Shown: positions 7,494 to 17,207 of the stretch, one piece after another
How positions within the stretch are numbered: the stretch's first letter is position 1
How the letters are laid out: every line of letters begins with the position of its first letter
Origin: CBDCFV01 sp963664625
GTDB taxonomy: Bacteria > Chloroflexota > Dehalococcoidia > Lucifugimonadales > UBA3495
Assembly: GCA_963664625.1 (NCBI GenBank)
Contig: OY761541.1
Coordinates: 2,542,001 to 2,606,000, forward strand
DNA: 64,000 nucleotides
Reading direction: 5' to 3'
Program-made: the position numbers and the translations under genes
The notes under the pieces: generated by a model
The model's database searches: none
Told to the model about the DNA's origin: nothing
What the model saw: the letters and a program-made list of their open reading frames with translations, nothing else

Positions 7494-8321
7494 CTATACT
7501 CTTGCCCCTCTCACGGCCCTCTCCTCGTTTACCTCTTCCACAAATCTCGTCAGCAACCCGGAAAACCGCCTCGGCACCTCTACGTTTGGCGAGTGGCCTA
7601 TGCCGTGAAAAATATGAAGGTGGCGCAAGTCTTCCGGCAGGGCAAAATAGTCGGCGATGATGTTGTCTACTCCCACGGTGGTGTCGCGGTCGCTGCCCAC
7701 CACCAAGGTTGGGACCCGGATTTCATTCAACCGGTCCCGCAGCCTCAAGGCCGCCATCGAACGCCTGCCACCAATGGCCCGCTCCACGGGGTTCTTGAGA
7801 ATAATGCCGGTAACTTCGTCCTTGAAGTCCTGGGTCACGTGGGGAGCGTTGAAGCCCATGTCCCCCTCGGTAAGGCCGCCTCTTGCGACCAGCTTGCGCA
7901 GTTCGTTCTCCCAGTCCAGGCCCAGCCTGCGGCCGTGCAGCGGCGTCGAGTTCAGTAGCACCAACCCCTTCAGCAACTCTTGGTGGGCCAGGGCGAACTG
8001 GGCGACCGTCGCGCCGCCCATGGAGTGGCCGACGAGGGTGAAGTCACTCAATCCCAGCGCGCTTACCGCATTGAAGAGGTCGTCCGCGAAGGTCTCGACG
8101 GTGTAGTCGCTTTCGGACTCCGAGCGATCGGACTCGCCCGCGCCCCGGTTGTTGAAAGCGATGATCCGGAATCCTCCGCCGGCCTCCAACGCATGTACGG
8201 TATACCGCCAGATGGGGGCGTTGGATGCGTAGCCGTGCACCAGCGCCACGGTCTCCGGTCCGTTGCCGCTCTCGAAATACTCCAATCGCACCGCCCCTGC
8301 TTGGACGAAACTTGACTGCAT
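7494..8321 (-). CDS. Alpha/beta hydrolase
   Basis: A 275-residue alpha/beta hydrolase from ATG at 8321 with AGAGGTG upstream (a GTG lies three codons earlier). The oxyanion region is VALVHGY at 27-31, the nucleophile Ser100 lies in GHSMGG, a candidate acid follows in VVGSDRDTTV, and the base His is in GIGHSPN. It resembles ester and ring-cleavage-product hydrolases; the substrate is unknown. It is upstream of hicAB on the same strand. Confidence 0.88.
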   Translation of the reverse strand: MQSSFVQAGAVRLEYFESGNGPETVALVHGYASNAPIWRYTVHALEAGGGFRIIAFNNRGAGESDRSESESDYTVETFADDLFNAVSALGLSDFTLVGHSMGGATVAQFALAHQELLKGLVLLNSTPLHGRRLGLDWENELRKLVARGGLTEGDMGFNAPHVTQDFKDEVTGIILKNPVERAIGGRRSMAALRLRDRLNEIRVPTLVVGSDRDTTVGVDNIIADYFALPEDLRHLHIFHGIGHSPNVEVPRRFSGLLTRFVEEVNEERAVRGARV

Positions 8322-8466
8322 GATGGTCACCTCTACTGGGCTTTCTTTACTTCTGGAAGAAGGACGTGGTTAAGGGATTGTTGACCCGGCCCTCGGTTGC
8401 TTGGCTGCGCGTTTTCGCCGGTTGGGTTATGCTACCACACGTCGGATTACCCTGAGAGGAGGAATC

Positions 8467-9216
8467 ATGAGGCTGGAAGGAAAGGTTGCAATGATAACCG
8501 GCGGCGCCCACGGAATGGGAGCGGAAGAATGCCGGCTGTTCGCCCGTGAAGGGGCCAAGGTGGTGATTGCGGACGTGCGCGAGGATGACGGGCGCCGGGT
8601 GGAAGCGGAGATCACCGAGGCCGGGGGCGAGGCCATGTTCGTACTGCTCGACGTTTCGGACGAAGCCAACTGGGAGTCGGCGGTCCGCGACACCGTGACC
8701 CGGTTCGGCAAGCTGGACGTGCTGGTCAACAACGCGGGTGTGACCGGCAGTGGCGAACCCAACTACGCCAGCAGCAAGACTTGGGACCGCTTGATGGACA
8801 TCAACGCCAAGGGGCAGTTCCTGGGAATCAACTCCGCCATTCCTGAAATGTTGAAGGCGGGAGGCGGGTCTATAGTCAACATTTCGTCGATTTCCGGCAT
8901 GGTGGGGCAGGAGTACACCCACCCCGCCTACAATGCGTCCAAGGGCGCGGTCAGGTTGCTGACCAAGGCCACGGCGGTGCAGCACGCCAAGAGCAACATC
9001 CGCATAAACTCGGTGCACCCTGGTGTGCTGCCGCCCATGCTGAACTCGTCCGAGCGGCGGGCCCAGTTCCAGGACGACATGGTGAAGGCCGTTCCCATGG
9101 GACGGGAGGGATTGCCGATAGAGGTTGCCTACGCCGTCCTGTTCCTGGCATCGGACGAAGCTTCCTACATCACCGGGACCGAGTTGATGGTGGATGGTGG
9201 GTTCATGGCCCAGTAG
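8467..9216 (+). CDS. SDR family NAD(P)-dependent oxidoreductase
   Basis: A 249-residue classical SDR with a strong GAGAGGAGG ribosome site before ATG 8467. TGGAHGMG at 11-18, NNAG at 88-91, Ser141, Tyr155 and Lys159 complete the active site. The start MRLEGKVAMITGGAHGMG is very like the SDR at 6.0-6.8 kb, so they are paralogs. The substrate is unknown. Confidence 0.9.
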   Translation: MRLEGKVAMITGGAHGMGAEECRLFAREGAKVVIADVREDDGRRVEAEITEAGGEAMFVLLDVSDEANWESAVRDTVTRFGKLDVLVNNAGVTGSGEPNYASSKTWDRLMDINAKGQFLGINSAIPEMLKAGGGSIVNISSISGMVGQEYTHPAYNASKGAVRLLTKATAVQHAKSNIRINSVHPGVLPPMLNSSERRAQFQDDMVKAVPMGREGLPIEVAYAVLFLASDEASYITGTELMVDGGFMAQ

Positions 9217-9253
9217 GGTTTTCGTGCTTGTCCTTGGACCTGGTTGCCGCGTC

Positions 9254-10093
9254 CTACTCCCCCCGCTTGGCCCACCTCCCAGCCTCTACCGCGGTTAGGA
9301 AATCCGAGACGGTGCGGTTGAAAAGGTCCGGCTCCTCCAGGTTGATAGCATGGCCGCTCTGAGGAAAGACCGCCAGTCCGGAGCGGGGAATACAGCGTTT
9401 CATGAACACCGCCGGTTCGATGCAGGGCTCGTCCTCGTCACCGATCATGATTAGGGTGGAGACCTGCAACGCCCGTAACTGTGGCTCCAGAGCGTAAACG
9501 GTGGGGCGGCCCATTACAAAGCCCCGGTAGGTTAGCGCCGAACCAATGGAATCGTGGGCCGAAAGCAACCGCATGAACTCTTCGAACCCGCGGGGGTCCT
9601 TACGCCGTAGTTGGGTCCTGGTGTCGCTGGTGCCGTAGTCTGGGGCGACCTCTCCCATACCTTCAGACATTAAGCGCTCGGTCATTGCTTGACCGCTGGC
9701 GAGAAAATTCTCCCGGTCGGTGCTACCCGATCCGGCGGAAGCCACGATTAAGGACCGGGCCATCTCCGGGTGGGCGATGCCAAAGTTTAGGGTGACGCTA
9801 CCTCCCATGGACAATCCCCCAATGTGCGCTTGGCTAATTCCCAAGTGCCGCAGCAGGAGGTATAGGTCGTTTACCAGGATGTCTTGGGAATAAGCCTCCG
9901 GTTGGGTGGGCACGTCGGAAGGGGGCCAGCCCCGGGCTGCATAAGTTATCACTTGGTAGCGACGAGTAAAGTACCTGACCTGAGTCTCCCAGCTCTCTTG
10001 CGACCCTCCGAACTCGTGGCACCAGACCAGCGGGAACCCCTCACCGGCGACCTCGTAATGGATGTTGACTCCTTGGCTTGAGAAGTTAGGCAT
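9254..10093 (-). CDS. Alpha/beta hydrolase (3-oxoadipate enol-lactonase-like)
   Basis: A 279-residue alpha/beta hydrolase with the nucleophile Ser95 in GGLSMGG, the acid candidate in GDEDEPC and the base His in QSGHAINLEEP. The motif set is closest to enol-lactonase and haloperoxidase-like hydrolases. It converges with the SDR at 8.5-9.2 kb. The substrate cannot be assigned. Confidence 0.88.
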   Translation of the reverse strand: MPNFSSQGVNIHYEVAGEGFPLVWCHEFGGSQESWETQVRYFTRRYQVITYAARGWPPSDVPTQPEAYSQDILVNDLYLLLRHLGISQAHIGGLSMGGSVTLNFGIAHPEMARSLIVASAGSGSTDRENFLASGQAMTERLMSEGMGEVAPDYGTSDTRTQLRRKDPRGFEEFMRLLSAHDSIGSALTYRGFVMGRPTVYALEPQLRALQVSTLIMIGDEDEPCIEPAVFMKRCIPRSGLAVFPQSGHAINLEEPDLFNRTVSDFLTAVEAGRWAKRGE

Positions 10094-10278
10094 TTCTTAC
10101 CTCTGGAACGGTGATTGCCGCCCATTATGCACTAATTTCCGGCCCGCCGTAATGCACATGTCCAGGATTGATTCCGTGGTCGAAAACGGCTAGGCTTTAA
10201 GTAGCCAAGATGCTCAAGAAGGACGGTATGTTCAATTGAATTCACCGACCGCGGCTTTGAGATGTAAGTGAGCCACTC

Positions 10279-11847
10279 ATGCCTCCCAACATTACCGTAG
10301 ACATACTTGACCGGATGCGTCCCAACCTGGCGTCGCTGGTTGGCGAGCGGGCCAAGCGATTGCGTGGGTTGCGGTACTGCGACCTTCGCATCCAGGTAAA
10401 GGAAGAGAAGGGCGCCGTTGCCGAAAACGGGAGCGAAAAGGCCAGCAACGAGGACTATTCCTTCGACTTCGGCGTCCGGGTGATCGCCGGGGGCAGGCGG
10501 AGCGCGTCGGGCTACTATGGCCGCATCCTTGGGGCGGCGGATGCCGAAAACATTGAGAAAGTGGTGTGGGAAGGTATACAGCAAGCCCACCAGCGGGCAA
10601 GGGCCAGCGCCCGTCTCAAGGACCTCACCGGTCGCAGGTTCGGCAGCTTGGGCGATAGCTTGGTATCGGCAGACCTTGCTCCAGTCAAGATAGCCCAGGA
10701 CACTGTCCCTGCTACCTACGTCGTGGACCCCCGGTCCATTTCCTTGAATGACACGGTTGCGATGGCGGTGGACGGGTGCAAGGCCGCCCAAGGCCAGAGC
10801 AATCGCATAGTTTACGCGGCCTCCTCCGCTTCTACATTCCTGCTGAGGGAAATGTTTTTCAGTTCCGACGGCGCGGACATCGACCAGAGCTTTGCTCAGA
10901 CAGAGGGTTTCGTGATTGCCATTTGTGCGGGGGAGAATGGCAACTTCGAACTCTACGACTTCATCGGTCACCAGCGCGGCTGGGAAATACTGACCGACGG
11001 TTACAATAACGGCCCAATCGTTCTTCCCAACTTCATGGACTTCTGCTCCAAGCTGGGGGCCGATGCAGCCGAAGCAGCAGCAGCGCCGCCGTTGAAGCCT
11101 CCCGACAAGGAAGTAGTGGTGGTCACGGACCCTCACTTCAACACGCTGCTGGTGCACGAAGTTGTGGGGCATCCCTCAGAACTGGACCGGGCCTTGAAGT
11201 ATGAGACTTCCTATGCGGGACGCTCTTGGTTCCTGAACGACCTGGAGGACAACCAGATTGGCCGACAGATAGCATCGCCGCTGGTCACCGCATTTTCCGA
11301 CCCGTTGATGGAGGGATACGGGTCGTTCAAGTACGACCACGAAGGCACCTTGCCGCGCCGGGCGTACATCATCAGGGACGGCATCCTGGAAGAGTTCCTG
11401 AACAACCGGCAGACGTCTGCCATCATGGGAGTACCACCCAATGGGTCCGCCCGGGCCACCGAGGCCTATCTTGTACCGTTAATCCGCATGACCAACACGG
11501 TGTTCGCCCCGGGCCAACAAGACCCGAAGGACATCATCGGAGAGGTCGACTCGGGCTACTACGTATCCGGTCACCGCACGCCGTCCATCGCCGAGTCCCG
11601 CGAGAACTTCAGGATTACGGCGGTGAAGGTCTACGAAATCAGGAACGGGCAATTGGGGCAACTGTACCAGGACGGCGGCATCACATCCGACTCCCGCAGC
11701 TACTTCATGTCCATCGACGCGATAGGCAACGACCTGCGGGTAAATCCTATTCCCAACTGCGGCAAGGGCCAACCCATGCAGGCCAAGCGCATGAGCAACG
11801 GCGGCCCGACCATGAGGGGTGTCGCCCGGCTCACCGGGCCGGGCTAG
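10279..11847 (+). CDS. TldD/PmbA family metallopeptidase (TldD-like)
   Basis: A 522-residue TldD-family protein with the zinc motif HEVVGH at residues 293-298, followed by the conserved tail with GSARATEAYLVPLIRMTN and VYEIRNGQL. TldD acts with TldE as a protease that digests unfolded peptides and matures some ribosomal peptides. The TldE-like gene lies downstream at 13.0 kb, separated by three small genes, which is unusual as the two are normally adjacent. Confidence 0.9.
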   Translation: MPPNITVDILDRMRPNLASLVGERAKRLRGLRYCDLRIQVKEEKGAVAENGSEKASNEDYSFDFGVRVIAGGRRSASGYYGRILGAADAENIEKVVWEGIQQAHQRARASARLKDLTGRRFGSLGDSLVSADLAPVKIAQDTVPATYVVDPRSISLNDTVAMAVDGCKAAQGQSNRIVYAASSASTFLLREMFFSSDGADIDQSFAQTEGFVIAICAGENGNFELYDFIGHQRGWEILTDGYNNGPIVLPNFMDFCSKLGADAAEAAAAPPLKPPDKEVVVVTDPHFNTLLVHEVVGHPSELDRALKYETSYAGRSWFLNDLEDNQIGRQIASPLVTAFSDPLMEGYGSFKYDHEGTLPRRAYIIRDGILEEFLNNRQTSAIMGVPPNGSARATEAYLVPLIRMTNTVFAPGQQDPKDIIGEVDSGYYVSGHRTPSIAESRENFRITAVKVYEIRNGQLGQLYQDGGITSDSRSYFMSIDAIGNDLRVNPIPNCGKGQPMQAKRMSNGGPTMRGVARLTGPG

Positions 11848-11915
11848 ATTTCGGCGACTGGCAGTCGGCCCTGACAAGTTCAATAAGCCTGACGTAAGGC
11901 GCTTTAGGATATGTA

Positions 11916-12296
11916 ATGGGAACTTTTGCGGTTTCAATTGAAGTAGGCGACCCTGAAGGCAATCGATTCGAGAATGTCGAAGCCCTTGTAGATACTGGAG
12001 CCAGCTATACCATGATTCCCGGCAACATCCTGAAGGACTTAGGTGTGGAGCCCCATACGCAGTTCAACTTCATCATGGCCGACGGTAGCTACATAGAACG
12101 GGAAGTGGGCCGCACTTGGGTACGCGTTGGCAATCAGTCGGAAATCACCCTGGTGGTGTTCGCCAATGAGGACGCCGAACCGTTGCTAGGGTCGTATACA
12201 TTACAGGGAATGCTTCTGGCCGTAGACACGCCGAACGAGCGGCTTATCTCGGTGCCGGGACTGTCAAAAAGCATGGAGGACGCCGCGAGAGGATGA
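11916..12296 (+). CDS. Retropepsin-like aspartyl protease family protein
   Basis: A 126-residue protein with the aspartic-protease motif ALVDTGASYTMIP near residues 25-37, and flanking strands typical of the retropepsin/clan AA single-domain fold. Such proteins act as dimers; the target is unknown. Its stop overlaps the ATG of the next gene (ATGA), and it lies between the TldD- and TldE-like peptidases. Confidence 0.85.
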   Translation: MGTFAVSIEVGDPEGNRFENVEALVDTGASYTMIPGNILKDLGVEPHTQFNFIMADGSYIEREVGRTWVRVGNQSEITLVVFANEDAEPLLGSYTLQGMLLAVDTPNERLISVPGLSKSMEDAARG

Positions 12297-12604
12297 GCGA
12301 ACACAACAATGACAACAAGGTCTGGATAGTCACCGCATCCATGCTTGTCCCCTATATGATCGAGTCTGATACCCATGTGGTTGGTGTATTTTCCACAAAG
12401 GCACAAGCTGAGGAGGCAGAACGCTATTGCCAGGATTGGATGCAAACCTTACCGAATGAACACCATCGCGTAATGAAGGCAGTGTTTTCGACCGATCTCA
12501 GTTGCTTTGAAATGGACGTAAAATACAAGCCTTCATTTACTGGCGTGCATGAAGATAATACCTCAACCCAGTGGGATAATCCTTTTGAACCAAGGCCGGA
12601 GTAG
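12293..12604 (+). CDS. Small hypothetical protein
   Basis: A 103-residue protein with no family I can name. The first strand VWIVTASMLVPYMIESDTHV and the segment VVGVFSTKAQAEEAERYCQ suggest a small alpha/beta domain. The C-terminus is acidic and low in structure. It is translationally coupled to the aspartyl protease-like gene. Confidence 0.7.
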   Translation: MSEHNNDNKVWIVTASMLVPYMIESDTHVVGVFSTKAQAEEAERYCQDWMQTLPNEHHRVMKAVFSTDLSCFEMDVKYKPSFTGVHEDNTSTQWDNPFEPRPE

Positions 12605-12654
12605 GGGACAGTGGCAGTGTTTGTAACAGCAGACGACGTGGAAGTGAAATCAAG

Positions 12655-13011
12655 TTGACCAGGCAAGAAGCATACACTGAGGCAAGTAGGCAGTTCTTGA
12701 ACAAAGCGTTCGCTGAACTGGCGCAAGGAGACGTAGTACAAGCATCGGAGAAGGGCTGGGGAGCAGCAGCCCAGATGGTCAAGGCTATTGCGGAACAACG
12801 GGGATGGACTCACAATAGCCACCTTTCGCTTCGCCAAGTCGCCCGGAGGCTGGCAGGAGAGACCGGGGACCGTCAGTTGTTCAGGCTGTTCCGCGTCGCC
12901 AGCGATTTGCATACCAATTTCTATGAAAACTGGGACTCCCCTGAGGACGTCCAAGAAGGGCTGCACGACATTCAATTACTGCTGGACAAGCTTGAGCCTT
13001 TGCTGGAATAG
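12655..13011 (+). CDS. HEPN/PaREP1-like small helical protein (copy 1 of 3)
   Basis: A 118-residue, all-helical protein starting at TTG 12655. The core has QASEKGWGAAAQMVKAIA, then R49-x6-H56 (RGWTHNSH), and LHTNFYEN at 85-92. Copies at 23.2-23.5 and 46.0-46.6 kb share these blocks. The spacing Rx6H is at the upper end of the HEPN ribonuclease motif (Rx4-6H), and the proteins resemble the PaREP1/HEPN group. RNase activity is not shown. It sits between the aspartyl-protease pair and the TldE-like gene. Confidence 0.75.
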   Translation: MTRQEAYTEASRQFLNKAFAELAQGDVVQASEKGWGAAAQMVKAIAEQRGWTHNSHLSLRQVARRLAGETGDRQLFRLFRVASDLHTNFYENWDSPEDVQEGLHDIQLLLDKLEPLLE

Positions 13012-13049
13012 AGCTTCCGCGATTCAACAATGCCAAGGGTTTGTTTAGC

Positions 13050-14636
13050 ATGATCCCTCTCAGCAAATTACGCACCGCGACCCGACAAGCCCTCGCCCAC
13101 GTCTCAGTCCAACCTGACGTAGCCGAGGCGGAAGTGTTCGCTTCCGCCAACGGCAACCTTACCGTCCGGCTGAATTACACGTCCCATATACCCAGCAACG
13201 GGGTGGAAGAGGTCAAGTCGGTGGAGTCCTACGGAGTGGGGTTGCGTGTCGCCTTCCGGTCCCATGATGGTATCAGGACCGGATTCGGCAGCGAACCGAC
13301 GGACCTGTCGTTGGGAGGGGTGCAGAGGGCGTTGGACAAGGCCCGGCAGGGCGCCGTCCTTGACCCCGAGTACACTTGCTTGCCGATGGGGCCGGGTGGC
13401 GATCAGACCACCACCGGAGAACCAACTACGCCTTCTTTGCGGCAGTACCACGACCCGGCAATCATGCGGACGGGCAACGGCCGGTTGGTCAGTGCCGGAT
13501 GGAACATGGTGGACCGGGCCTTGGAAGTCTTCCAGTCGTCGGAAGACCTGATGGAGATGGTTGATTCACCGGAAAGCCTGGGCTCATTGGGCCTCATTCT
13601 GGGCGGCGACCTGGTGGCGTTGCAGGAACGCATAGCAATCGCTTCAACCCACATGCCCAAAGTGCAGACCGATGAGTCGACCCTGCTGATGTCTTTCGCC
13701 ACCGCTATGGTGGAGCGGCAGGCAGCCAAGGGGAGCGGCTGGTCGGTGGGGACCAGGTGGGCGGACTTCGACGGAGGGTCGGCAGCAGAGGCTGCAAGAA
13801 ACGCCATCAATTCCATGGGCGGTGTGAGGGTACCTTCCGGGGAGTACCGGGTTGTCCTTGGGCCACAAGCCCTGGCCGAGATATTGGAATGGATCTTGAT
13901 GCCGGGACTGCGGTTGGACATGCTTTACGCCGGGGTCTCACCGTTTATGGGACAGGTGGGGCAACCGGTGGCGTCGTCCCAATTGAACATCTATGACGAC
14001 GGGGCTGCTCTGGGAATGGCCGCTTCCAAGGCCATCACCGACGAGGGTCTTGCCACAGGACGCACCGACCTCATCCGGGACGGTGCGTTGGTGGGTCTTT
14101 TGTCCGACCACTACAACACGCAACGCATCCTGCGCGATCCCAAAGGACGGGACAAACTGGGAGTAGACCCCGCCCAAATGGGCCAAGCCATCGCCCCACG
14201 TAACGGGTTCCGCCCCGGCAACGGGGGCGGGCGGGACTTCGCATCTCCGCCGGGCATAGTGCCAACCAACCTGATTGTGCGCGGCAACAGTCCAATATCG
14301 CAAGAGGCATTGTTGCGGACAGTCGGCGACGGCGTTTACATAGGCCGTATCTGGTACACCTATCCCATAAACGGAATAACCGCCGGGGACTTCAGCGGCA
14401 CGGTGGTGGGTGATTCCTACGTAATCCGCGACGGGCGTTTGGCGGAACCCATCAGACCCAACACGCTGCGCATGAACGACAACGTTCTGAGGGTGATCAA
14501 CAACGTCATCGGCGTGGGGTCTTGTCAACGGCCCACGGTGCGCTGGTCGTCGGACCAAGTCACTTGGGCGCCGGAACTGGCAGTGTCCGGCTTTCGGCTG
14601 GAAGAGATTGCGGGAGACCTGGGAGCAGGCCCATAG
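13050..14636 (+). CDS. TldE/PmbA-like metalloprotease partner
   Basis: A 528-residue TldD/PmbA-family protein from ATG 13050. It carries GVRVPSGEYRVVLGPQALAE and the C-terminal block with VGDGVYIGRIWYT and GDFSGTV, but lacks the HExxxH zinc motif, as expected for the TldE subunit. It should form the heterodimer with the TldD-like protein at 10.3 kb. Its substrate could be short peptides or a ribosomal peptide. Confidence 0.88.
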   Translation: MIPLSKLRTATRQALAHVSVQPDVAEAEVFASANGNLTVRLNYTSHIPSNGVEEVKSVESYGVGLRVAFRSHDGIRTGFGSEPTDLSLGGVQRALDKARQGAVLDPEYTCLPMGPGGDQTTTGEPTTPSLRQYHDPAIMRTGNGRLVSAGWNMVDRALEVFQSSEDLMEMVDSPESLGSLGLILGGDLVALQERIAIASTHMPKVQTDESTLLMSFATAMVERQAAKGSGWSVGTRWADFDGGSAAEAARNAINSMGGVRVPSGEYRVVLGPQALAEILEWILMPGLRLDMLYAGVSPFMGQVGQPVASSQLNIYDDGAALGMAASKAITDEGLATGRTDLIRDGALVGLLSDHYNTQRILRDPKGRDKLGVDPAQMGQAIAPRNGFRPGNGGGRDFASPPGIVPTNLIVRGNSPISQEALLRTVGDGVYIGRIWYTYPINGITAGDFSGTVVGDSYVIRDGRLAEPIRPNTLRMNDNVLRVINNVIGVGSCQRPTVRWSSDQVTWAPELAVSGFRLEEIAGDLGAGP

Positions 14637-14683
14637 CGGGACCTAACCCCAGCGTTATCCTGCCATCTTGGAGGGATTATTTG

Positions 14684-15487
14684 ATGGCAGGCGACGATGT
14701 CAGGCTCACCAAGCAGGGAGGCGTGGCGACCATTACGTTGGACCGTCCTGAGTCCCGCAACGCTCTCACTCCTGATATGGTGGGTGACTTGGGCGAAGCG
14801 ATACGCTCCTGCCGAAGCGCAGAAGTTCGGGCGGTGGTAATAACCGGCGCGGGCGGATTTTTCTGTTCCGGGGCCGACGTAAAGGACTTTAGAGACCAGT
14901 TCGAGCAGGGCGGCGCTGAGGCGTTGCGGCAACACCTGGAGAGGCTGGCGGGCGCCCTTCACCAGGACGTTGTTCTTCAAATCCGGCGACTCGAGAAGCC
15001 CGTTATCGCCAGCATCCACGGCGTCGCCGCCGGAGCGGGGTTCAGCTTGATGCTGGGATGCGACATGCGCATGGCGGCAAGCGACGCCAGGTTTCTGATG
15101 GCCTATGGCAACATCGGGGCCACCGCCGACGGCGGGTCAACCCATTTCCTGCCCCGCCTTGTCGGAGCCGGCAGGGCGATGGAACTTTACCTTGCCAACC
15201 AGCCAATGAGCGCCGAGAGAGCCTTGGAGATAGGGTTAGTCAACCAGGTTTGCCCCTCGGCTGACCTCGACCGGCATGTGCTGGAGACCGCCACCCGGCT
15301 GTCCGAGGGACCGACGGCGGCTTACGGCAAGGTAAAGGCACTGTTCGACGCATCCTGGGACTCCGACCTGGCAACCCAGTTGGATGCGGAAACGGAGGTC
15401 ATCACCAGCATAGCCTTTACCCGCGACTTCCAGGAGGGGATACGGGCGTTTTCGGACAAACGGCGGCCTTGGTTTCAGGGGCGGTAG
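14684..15487 (+). CDS. Enoyl-CoA hydratase/isomerase family protein
   Basis: A 267-residue crotonase-fold protein from ATG 14684. The oxyanion loop is FFCSGADVKDF, and the second loop has HGVAAGAGF. In the segment GATADGGSTHFLPRLVG the usual second catalytic Glu is not evident, so it may act as an isomerase or another crotonase activity rather than a hydratase. It probably belongs to fatty or aromatic acid catabolism. Confidence 0.88.
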   Translation: MAGDDVRLTKQGGVATITLDRPESRNALTPDMVGDLGEAIRSCRSAEVRAVVITGAGGFFCSGADVKDFRDQFEQGGAEALRQHLERLAGALHQDVVLQIRRLEKPVIASIHGVAAGAGFSLMLGCDMRMAASDARFLMAYGNIGATADGGSTHFLPRLVGAGRAMELYLANQPMSAERALEIGLVNQVCPSADLDRHVLETATRLSEGPTAAYGKVKALFDASWDSDLATQLDAETEVITSIAFTRDFQEGIRAFSDKRRPWFQGR

Positions 15488-15500
15488 GGGCGACGGTAAG

Positions 15501-17204
15501 ATGTTGACCAACATCACGGTACGCAACTTCAAACAATTCGAAGATGTATCGGTAGAACTGGACGACGTGGTGGTGTTCGTTGGCCCCAACGACTCCGGGA
15601 AGACCACTGCATTGCAAGCACTGGCCCTTTGGGAATTGGGGTTGAGGCGTTGGAGAGACCGTTGGGGAATGATGCCTGCCGACGAGATGCGCAGGCCGGG
15701 GGTTTCCATCAACCGCTTGGACCTGTTCTCAGTGCCGGTGAGTCATGCCAACCTGCTTTGGCGGGGTCTGCGCACCCGAGAGGCGAATCGGCAGAATGGC
15801 GGGACCAGCAATATCAGAATCGAGGTGACCGTCACCGGAATTTCCAAGGCCGGAAAGAAATGGACCTGCGGACTCGAATTTGACTACGCCAATTCTGAGT
15901 CCTTTTACTGCCGCCCGTTGAGGTCCGAATCTGCCGATGGGGTTGAGAGCAGGATGCCGATACCTGCGGAGGCTTTCGAGGAACAAGTCGCCTTTTTGCC
16001 GCCGATGTCGGGGTTGTCTTCGTCCGAGGCTATGCTCCAACCGGGGACCGTAAACGTGCTCCTGGGGCAAGGACGCACGGCCGAGGTCTTGCGGAACCTT
16101 TGCTTTCAGGTCTTTGTTCAGCATCAGCAGGAATGGGAAGAGGTGCTGGTGCCGCAGATGCTCCGGTTGTTCGGTGCAACCATTCTGGACCCGCAATACA
16201 ATGCAGAACGCGGCGAAATCTCTCTGCGTTACCAAGACGGGCACATGGCAAACCTGGAACTGGACCTGTCGTCGTCGGGCCGTGGATTCCAGCAGACCCT
16301 TCTGCTAACAGCCTATATGCTGTTACATCCCAACTCGGTCATCATGCTTGACGAGCCTGATGCCCACTTGGAGATCCTGCGTCAGCGACAGATTTACGGG
16401 GCAATTACAGAGACAGCAACACGCCAGGGCAGTCAACTACTGATCGCCACGCATTCAGAAGTGATTTTGAACGAAGCCGGCGACCGCCACACCGTGACGG
16501 CTTTCGTGGGGTCTCCCCATAGAATTACCGGAAGAGGCTCTCAAGTCTTAAAGTCACTGTCTGAGATTGGATTTGAGAGTTACTTGCAGGCCGCCCAGGC
16601 CGGTTGGGTGCTGTACCTCGAAGGCTCAACGGATTTGACGGTCTTGCAAGCCTTCGCCCGGCGCTTGGGACATCCGGCAGGTCATGTCCTGGAACGCCCA
16701 TTCGTTCATTACGTAGGCAACCAGCCTATGCAGGCCCGCCATCACCTTTACGGGTTACGGGAGGCTTGTCCCGACCTGCGGGGCTTCGCTTTGTTTGACC
16801 GGCTGAATCTTCCTGACAGCGGAAGTGAAGTCTTGAAGGAGCATAGTTGGCAGAAACGGGAAATCGAAAACTATCTGTGCACCAGGGAATCTCTGTTGCG
16901 TTGGGTATATGCTGAATTCCCCTTGTTTCGTTCAGGTATGGAGGAAGCCATTGCCGAGGTTGAAAATGCCCGCCGCATATTAGGCCAGTCTTCACCGTGG
17001 GATGACAACACCAAGGTCTCAGAAGAATTTCTGGGGCCGCTTTTTCAGGCGTTTTTCAACAAAACAGGAATGTCAGGGGGGCTGGCAAAGTCAGACTACC
17101 ATTTCCTGGTTGATCACACGGAAGTTGAGGAGATTGACCCGGAGGTTATTTCCGTCCTAGACGGCATAGCGACGGTCGCAGGCCAAGCAGTTCCTGCCTC
17201 TTGA
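15501..17204 (+). CDS. OLD-like ATP-dependent nuclease (AAA ATPase with TOPRIM-like tail)
   Basis: A 567-residue protein starting 13 bases after the enoyl-CoA hydratase stop. The N-terminal ABC-type ATPase has Walker A GPNDSGKT at 28-35, an LSSSGRGFQQ signature-like stretch, and Walker B VIMLDEPDAHLE, with a switch His in IATHSE. The C-terminal half begins with WVLYLEGSTDLTVLQAFAR, which resembles the Glu and DxxL elements of TOPRIM nucleases in OLD family enzymes. OLD proteins act in phage defence, including the P2 Old function. No partner gene (GajB or reverse transcriptase) is next to it. Confidence 0.75.
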   Translation: MLTNITVRNFKQFEDVSVELDDVVVFVGPNDSGKTTALQALALWELGLRRWRDRWGMMPADEMRRPGVSINRLDLFSVPVSHANLLWRGLRTREANRQNGGTSNIRIEVTVTGISKAGKKWTCGLEFDYANSESFYCRPLRSESADGVESRMPIPAEAFEEQVAFLPPMSGLSSSEAMLQPGTVNVLLGQGRTAEVLRNLCFQVFVQHQQEWEEVLVPQMLRLFGATILDPQYNAERGEISLRYQDGHMANLELDLSSSGRGFQQTLLLTAYMLLHPNSVIMLDEPDAHLEILRQRQIYGAITETATRQGSQLLIATHSEVILNEAGDRHTVTAFVGSPHRITGRGSQVLKSLSEIGFESYLQAAQAGWVLYLEGSTDLTVLQAFARRLGHPAGHVLERPFVHYVGNQPMQARHHLYGLREACPDLRGFALFDRLNLPDSGSEVLKEHSWQKREIENYLCTRESLLRWVYAEFPLFRSGMEEAIAEVENARRILGQSSPWDDNTKVSEEFLGPLFQAFFNKTGMSGGLAKSDYHFLVDHTEVEEIDPEVISVLDGIATVAGQAVPAS

Positions 17205-17207
17205 ATT

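Noticed and set aside
10132..11172. A 346-residue frame opposite the TldD-like gene
   Set aside because: Antisense of the conserved TldD domain with no recognisable motif.
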